DNA from: Klebsormidium nitens
Taxonomy: Eukaryota > Streptophyta > Klebsormidiophyceae > Klebsormidiales > Klebsormidiaceae
Direction: 5' to 3'
Assembly (NCBI GenBank): GCA_000708835.1
Contig: DF237690.1
Location: forward strand, 1-38,568
DNA: 38,568 bases
Shown: positions 33,267 to 38,568 of the stretch, piece by piece
Numbering within the stretch: the stretch's first letter is position 1
How the letters are laid out: each line of letters begins with the position of its first letter
Position numbers and translations under genes: made by a program
The notes under the pieces: generated by a model
The model's database searches: none
What the model was told of the DNA's origin: nothing
The model's input: the letters and a program-made list of their open reading frames with translations, nothing else

Positions 33267-35357
33267 ATGTGCATCATCGAGGCAGGCGCTCCAGAGCCCA
33301 CGAAGCCAGGCAAGCTTGTCCGCATTTCAACAGGATTTTCTCGAAGTTTCTGATTGCAACCCGCATTTATGATCTGGACGAGTTGTATCGCACTTGGTGT
33401 CGCATGCATGAGAACCTGTCTCCTCCTCGCTGTGTATATTGCAGTAATGTAGTAATGTGCTGTGAAGTGAACAAACGCTTGATGTCATTGAAAGTTCTGG
33501 ACAGTTTTGTTGGATTACAGGCAACATCGAACAGCAATGCAGAGCATTCCTGTATCCACAATTCTGTACAGATGAGGTACAGATGTCTCTTTGTGTAATG
33601 TATTGAACCAAAAATTAACGAAAAATCTCTCTTGTACTTCAAAAATGGGGAACACTTTGATCCACCTACAGGACACTTTCCTCACATCCGAGATACTTGA
33701 CAATTTGCGATCAATGACAAGAGATTTGTGAATCGCACCAGTTCTCAAACCTGTTAATCCCTTCTTCTAATCTACATTCTGAAGAAACCTGACACAGTTT
33801 TGCGAACAAATCCGTCACCCGAACGTACTCTGGAGACACTTTGGATTGACAACACTTTTTTCTTCTGCAGGAGTCTACTGGCGCGATGACAAGGTCTGGG
33901 TCCAGTACAAGCCGGCGACTGCTCAGCTCATCCTCAAGGCCTACAACAACGCCGAGAAGACTGTCAAGACTGGCCTGCTCCGGTCTACTGTCCACCCATC
34001 TGGCTCCCACTACACTGTGGACCTGAGGACTCTGACTCAGACCAATGACAGCTCTGGCATGAAGCGCCCGGTGAAGATCATCCAGGAGGAGAGCAGCAGC
34101 GACTTCCTGGGCAAGAGCGAGGAGGTGGTGTACCCAGGGGAGTTCAACAAGCAGGCGTGCATTGCCAGCCCCTTTGGATGGCTTGGAAAGCTGGCCTTCT
34201 GGGTGAGTGGAAAGGAAACCAATTTTGTTCGAGAAATCAAGTTTGTGGCGAAATGTGGCTTCTGGGTGAGTTAAAAGGAACCAATTTTGTTCAAAAAGCT
34301 ATGTTTGTGTCAAATGTGGCGACTGATAACTTGCAAGATATGAGAAACTACTGTTTCCAAGACGTCCTTTGCAGGGACTTTCAAAAGCGTGATTCGTGGA
34401 TTTTCGGACTGCACAATGCGGTAGTTGATTTGCGATCGAACTTTCTTTGAGGCAAACCCGCAGGCGATTCTTCGGTCTGAACCCCACAATCTGTTGGCAA
34501 AGACGTAAGCTCTATGTAGTGGGCGGTTTTGTTCGGCTTTGTTCAATGTGATCAAATAGTCAGAGGCTTTCTTTGGTCAGCTCGTGTGTTTGTTTAAGCG
34601 ATGAAAGGAACTTTCTCTGGCCGAACATTCACTTCTCGACGCAGCCTACACAGAGTCAAGAATTGCATCCTCGGTCTTGTCTTACCGTTGCCACGCCTAT
34701 TTAGAACCCTTAGGACTCCAGTTGTTTCGATCAGCTCACGTGATAGAAATTATCATGGCTTCTCAGGTTCCGGACTTAGACTCCTGTCCTTTCGATCAGC
34801 TCACGCGATAGAAATTATCATGGCTTCTCAGGTTCCGTCCAGAATGAACAAAGCAAAGGAACACAGAACGTTTTTTGCTACCCAATGGAGAGGATGGCCT
34901 GGAAAGACACTTGCCTTGCAATAAGTCCTCGTCTCGGTCAGATAAATATTGCAGCCTTCCTGCTTATTCAGGACGTTTTATCATGTTGCCATTTCGTGGT
35001 TCGTTGAAGTCTGTCAAATTTCATGTCGCTTGAGGTCTGCAGGCTTTTGTATATAACCCTCAGTTTTTGGCCTCCGATAGTCGATGCCTGTTCTTCCGCG
35101 GCATCTTTGATTCTGGCCCTTCTTATCCAAGGCGATAACGAACTCGTTCTTGAACCCAGAGATATTCGACCCCAGTTTCCAGATCGTTTGCCTGCATTGT
35201 TTCTAATCTGATCAATATCGAAACTCCGGTTACGCGCTTAACACAAACCACCCTGACCTCAATCCCTTCGACGTTTCAGCGCAAGGCGCCCACCAAAGAA
35301 GGCTTGGAGACCAGCTCTGTTGACTCGTGGTCCTCAGACGGCTCCGTCAAGGCATGA
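33267..35357 (+). CDS. Small WWE-domain protein, 3 exons, first intron probably GC-AG
   Basis: Predicted 150-aa cytosolic or nuclear protein made almost only of one WWE domain, a fold that binds poly-ADP-ribose-type ligands or mediates contacts in ubiquitin and ADP-ribosylation proteins. Exons: 33267-33309, 33871-34202, 35280-35357 (453 nt). The ATG has a strong context, GCCACCATGT. Exon 1 gives MCIIEAGAPEPTKPG, and exon 2 opens VYWRDDKVWVQYKP, then LILKAYNNAEKTV and YTVDLRTLTQTNDSSGMKRP, matching the WWE pattern (Trp, WxxY, YxVD, TQxN, G..R). A Ser-rich stretch and FGWLGKLAFW follow, then a short acidic tail ending SSDGSVKA. No GT donor in exon 1 gives a good in-phase join, but CCAG|GCAAGC, a typical GC donor, does. 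A duplicated donor lies 63 bases into intron 2. No RING, PARP or other partner domain is visible. Confidence 0.72.
34192..34320. repeat. Tandem duplication spanning the exon-2 splice donor of the WWE gene
   Basis: Copy one (34192-34255) starts in the exon end and copy two (34256-34320) lies in the intron. Both contain CTTCTGGGTGAGT, CCAATTTTGTTC and a TTTGTG...AAATGTGGC block. The two GTGAGT donors sit at 34203 and 34266, 63 bases apart, so use of the second would add 21 codons without a stop or frame change. Confidence 0.9.
34714..34836. repeat. 65-bp tandem duplication within WWE intron 2
   Basis: Copies 34714-34778 and 34779-34836 share TTCGATCAGCTCACG(T/C)GATA and GAAATTATCATGGCTTCTCA with only a few differences. 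It lies well inside the intron, away from either splice site. Confidence 0.92.
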
Positions 35358-36430
35358 GCTATGCGCGCGCTCCGCCTGGCGTAATGCGGCCACGAATCTG
35401 TTTGTAGAGTAGCGTGCACGACGGTGAAGACTGCATCTTATGACAGGACAGCAGGAGTCGGGTCTGTAGATAGGTATGAGGAGACAGCAGGTGTTGGGGT
35501 CACTACGAATAGCACAGCTTCCATTTACAAGAGGACCCAACCACTTGCAGTCGATGTCTCAATTGCAGAGAAGAATTGTATGTCGCGTCTTGTAAATTGT
35601 CAGCTGAAAATGACTTTGTGTAACCCGCCGCGTGGTCGCAGTGTCGAACAATCATTTGTATTTGTGCGCCGAAGCACCGGCGATCCACTTAGGTCTGTAC
35701 TTGTATCCGGCCTTCCGTCTCAATTGCCGCCTGCACGCGCTTATTGCGTCCATGCTGGGTTCGCAGAATTGGCGTTCAAAGACTTGATCTTAAGTCTGTA
35801 CTTATCAATGATGGTTTGGCCCGCATCGATGATCGAGTCGCATACTGTTGAGATCTCGATCATTGCATTCTGAAGCATGTCTTACGTGAAAGAGTGTTCC
35901 TGTAGGATCCCTCTTCACCGTTCCAAGACGCAACAGCCGCAGCTTTATCATCCTTTTCGATGTGTATCTTCCCTCAGAATACGCATCACGATGAGGGGGA
36001 GTGCGTGTCATCACTCCAGCCCTCCCACCTGGTAGATTTGAAAGCCGCCTCTCATAGCATATCAAAACATCCCGCAAGTCGGAGCTCTTAAGGACATTCA
36101 TGAGAAGCCTCGGAGTGCAAAAGACTTTCGAAGGCTGTCTGTATCCTGCATTTCGGTTCGCAGAAACATGTTGGAGTCGTACACAACACGTACGTGCAAA
36201 CAATCTGGCCATCTCTCAAATTGGTCTTTGAAGCGCCTTCTGATATCTAAGAACGTATCGTGTCAGCCAGAAGTGGATTGTCTAAGTGTTATAAGGTTGC
36301 CGTCGGCTATACAAGTCTTATCAGCATGCAATCCATCTGCAGCAAGCTCTACATTTGAACGATCAGACGCAAAAGTCGTCAGGCAAATTATATGGAGATC
36401 ACCTTGAAAGCGAAGAGGTCTTCAGAAATA
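35358..36430. other. Convergent intergenic region
   Basis: The stretch lies between the end of the WWE gene (plus) and the end of the F-box/LRR gene (minus), so it holds both 3' untranslated regions. I found no coding block with recognisable similarity and no clear repeat. Confidence 0.45.
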
Positions 36431-38221
36431 TCATAAGCGCCACCTATCCGGCCTTCGCTTGAGATCCTTGGCCATTCTCAGGTCTACTTTCTTCAAGGAC
36501 TTGTCTAGCTTCCATCTGCTTACTACGTCAGGAAGCCCCCGCAAGTTAGGGCAGTCCAAGCAGAGGGACTCTAGATTCTTCCAAGCGACTAAAGTGACGG
36601 GTAGCTCTACGAGCTTGGAACTGCCGAGATGGAGACTCCTCATCTCTGTCCACATTCTAGCAGCCTCTGTTGGAATACCTTTTGAATCAAACGCCAGGAT
36701 CTCCAAGTTCTTGAGCTTCTTCCAACCGCCCGCACTGGAAGGAATACTGCGCAGCCTTGAAACGGACAAGTGCTCAAGGTTGCTCCAGGCACCTCCAACT
36801 TCTTCTGGTAGAGCAATAACCGACCCGCCTCCAGCCACCAAGCAGAGCCGCCGAAGATTCTTCCACTGCTTCACCTCTCGAGGCAATCGATCCAGTGCTT
36901 TGCAGCTGATACTAACCTCCTCAACCTGCCTCCACCCCTTCACAGCGCCAGGCAGGCTACGCAGCAAAGCACAATTCTTTATACTCACGTTCCGCAGACG
37001 CCTCCACTTACTGACCGCTCCAGGGAGCAACTTGAGTGGAGTATTGTGTATCTTGAGGGTCTCGAGGTTCTTCCACCCCCCAATTTGATCAGGCAGACCG
37101 TTCAAGGCGCCACAATCAGTCAGCACAACCTTCTTCACGTTTCTCCAGCCCTCAATTCCTTTTGATAGATCTTTTAAGCCGTTGCAATCTGCGAAGCTTG
37201 CTCTAACCAAGTAAGTCCAGTTCTCTACTTCCACAGGCAGCTCTGTGAGGCGTGGGATGCTTACGAAAGCAATCGATTCTGTACTGACCCATCCTTTGAC
37301 AGCACTGGAGAGCTCGAACAGCTGCAGCTCTCTGAAACTTGCGATCTTTAAAGACCTCCAATCGCAGGCAGAGATCGGAAGCGTTGTGAAGTTAGGACAC
37401 AATGCAATGGCTAGATGACGCAGGTTTGTCCAAAAGCCAACCTCAAAAGGAAAAGTCTCCAAGTCTTCTACATTCTCCAGCTCAAGCACTTCAAGGTGCA
37501 CCCAGCAGCCGACTTCTGGTGGCAAGGACCTTACATTTACGTCTGTTAGGTGGAGCTTTTTGAGATCCTTCCAATTTGCAACCTCCCTTGGAAGCCCGCC
37601 GACCGTTGTACGCCTACACCCTCTTAACCGCAGTTCTTGCAATTTGTGCCAAGTTCCCAAGGTGGAAGGTAACAAGGCCAGTCCTGGCTGTAGGGTGACG
37701 TCCAGATTCTGCAAGTTTGTCCAGTTCCATACCTGTGAGCCCTGCGTTTGAGAATCCAAGACAAAATGTCCAGAAACAACGATCGTCTCCACAAGACTCC
37801 AATTACCCCCAAGACGAAGCTTGGTCTCTGTTCCGGACTGAGCATGAGGTCCCGAGGTAACTTGACTTTCGAATCGGAAATGCTTCAGGCCCTGGAACAT
37901 GTTCCAGGGCCAAGAGAAGCTCAGAACCGGACTTGCTCGAAAGTTCACACCCTCTGCGTTAGGGAACAGCTTCAGGAGGCGTTCCAAACGTTGTGCCGGT
38001 TGCAGGTTTGGCCACTTGCGAGCGTCAAGGTCAATGACAAGCCGTCTTGCTGCGCTTCTTCCGACAGTGCACCACTCTTTGCAGACGCTCGTGAAGCTTT
38101 TCAGCTCCCGAGCAGAACCACCGTTGGTTTGTTCAAGGCATCTCGCTATCAGGGCGAGGAGTTCAGAGGGCAAGCAAGAGATGTCTGCTTCATCCTTTTT
38201 GCCAAAACCCAGAGGCGCCAT
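36431..38221 (-). CDS. Intronless F-box protein with about 17 Trp-containing leucine-rich repeats
   Basis: Single uninterrupted frame of 596 codons from ATG 38221 to the stop at 36431. The N-terminus carries a probable F-box at about residues 13-60: CLPSELLALIARCLEQ, then ELKSFTSVCKEWCTVGRSAA, the usual Leu-Pro and Cys-x-x-Trp landmarks. This predicts a substrate receptor of an SCF-type ubiquitin ligase. From about residue 165 to the end lie roughly 17 repeats of 22-25 residues with the pattern W..L..L.L......LP..V, for example VANWKDLKKLHL, VGCWVHLEVLELEN and IGGWKNLETLKIHN. The Trp near the repeat start is nearly invariant, which is unusual, and the Asn typical of plant LRRs is mostly missing. 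No signal peptide or membrane span. Having no introns is in sharp contrast with its neighbours. Confidence 0.85.
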   Translation of the reverse strand: MAPLGFGKKDEADISCLPSELLALIARCLEQTNGGSARELKSFTSVCKEWCTVGRSAARRLVIDLDARKWPNLQPAQRLERLLKLFPNAEGVNFRASPVLSFSWPWNMFQGLKHFRFESQVTSGPHAQSGTETKLRLGGNWSLVETIVVSGHFVLDSQTQGSQVWNWTNLQNLDVTLQPGLALLPSTLGTWHKLQELRLRGCRRTTVGGLPREVANWKDLKKLHLTDVNVRSLPPEVGCWVHLEVLELENVEDLETFPFEVGFWTNLRHLAIALCPNFTTLPISACDWRSLKIASFRELQLFELSSAVKGWVSTESIAFVSIPRLTELPVEVENWTYLVRASFADCNGLKDLSKGIEGWRNVKKVVLTDCGALNGLPDQIGGWKNLETLKIHNTPLKLLPGAVSKWRRLRNVSIKNCALLRSLPGAVKGWRQVEEVSISCKALDRLPREVKQWKNLRRLCLVAGGGSVIALPEEVGGAWSNLEHLSVSRLRSIPSSAGGWKKLKNLEILAFDSKGIPTEAARMWTEMRSLHLGSSKLVELPVTLVAWKNLESLCLDCPNLRGLPDVVSRWKLDKSLKKVDLRMAKDLKRRPDRWRL

Positions 38222-38568
38222 TTTTTGCTGATCTGCTGCAAGCTAGCTCGAGTCTGCCTAGCTTAGTAACTAGCTGCTCTAGTTGAAAGAGCTCGCGACT
38301 GATACGGCGGATTTTGCGTGGGTTGGAACTTGGGGGACGAGCGGGCTTGCATTCACGACCGTTCATTCTGCCACCACTGACAGATGGCACGGTTCAGATC
38401 GTTTATCTTCGATTCTAAGCGAAGGCTCGGCTCAGGGACCTGGTCCCGAAGGCCGGTACCTAGCTGGAGGCCAGTTTGCACTCTTAGCATCTCATTTATT
38501 CGGACGGCTGTACTGATCTTGTAACAAGTGCATGTGCGGCCGCCTGGTCAAGAAGATAGCAATGAGCA
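38222..38568. other. Upstream region of the F-box/LRR gene
   Basis: This should contain the promoter and 5' leader of the minus-strand F-box gene. No other feature is visible before the window ends. Confidence 0.4.

Overview
This is nuclear DNA of a photosynthetic streptophyte, most likely a streptophyte alga or an early-diverging land plant; the species cannot be fixed from this window. The signs are intron-rich genes with GT-AG (and one likely GC-AG) introns, and proteins that resemble land-plant families: a plant SMO2-type sterol C4-methyl oxidase, an FGGY kinase like Arabidopsis At4g30310, and a tomosyn-like protein. No prokaryotic, viral, organellar, CRISPR or insertion-sequence content was seen.

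Layout: (1) 1-1269, no gene seen. (2) 1270-8617, minus, FGGY-family carbohydrate kinase, 13 exons, 570 aa. (3) 9608-13696, plus, sterol 4-alpha-methyl oxidase of the SMO2 type, 5 exons, 288 aa; its start codon lies 991 bases from that of the divergent kinase. (4) about 14043-16255, minus, an unrecognised multi-pass membrane protein with unresolved splicing. (5) 18076-30602, minus, a tomosyn/Lgl-type WD40 protein with a C-terminal R-SNARE motif, 22 exons, 1227 aa. (6) about 30908-32930, minus, a small leucine-rich-repeat protein, ends uncertain. (7) 33267-35357, plus, a 150-aa WWE-domain protein, 3 exons, head to head with (6). (8) 36431-38221, minus, an intronless 596-aa F-box/LRR protein. For genes 2, 3, 5 and 7 I joined every exon by hand; each gives one open frame with matching splice phases.

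The most striking signal is not a gene. Several introns carry local tandem arrays whose units are copies of the adjacent exon edge, including the splice site. The clearest is an array of eight roughly 130-bp units at 19349-20310: each unit repeats the 3' splice site and the first ~50 bases of tomosyn exon 20. A second array of about 82-bp units at 3932-4390 does the same for kinase exon 9. Smaller or older examples lie beside kinase exon 8 (donor side), tomosyn exon 8 and WWE exon 2 (donor side, giving an in-frame alternative donor). This pattern suggests introns that grow, and splice sites that multiply, by tandem duplication across exon-intron junctions.

The genes do not form a pathway. They are neighbouring housekeeping functions: sugar phosphorylation, sterol synthesis, vesicle fusion control, probable ubiquitin/ADP-ribose-related adaptors and LRR scaffolds.
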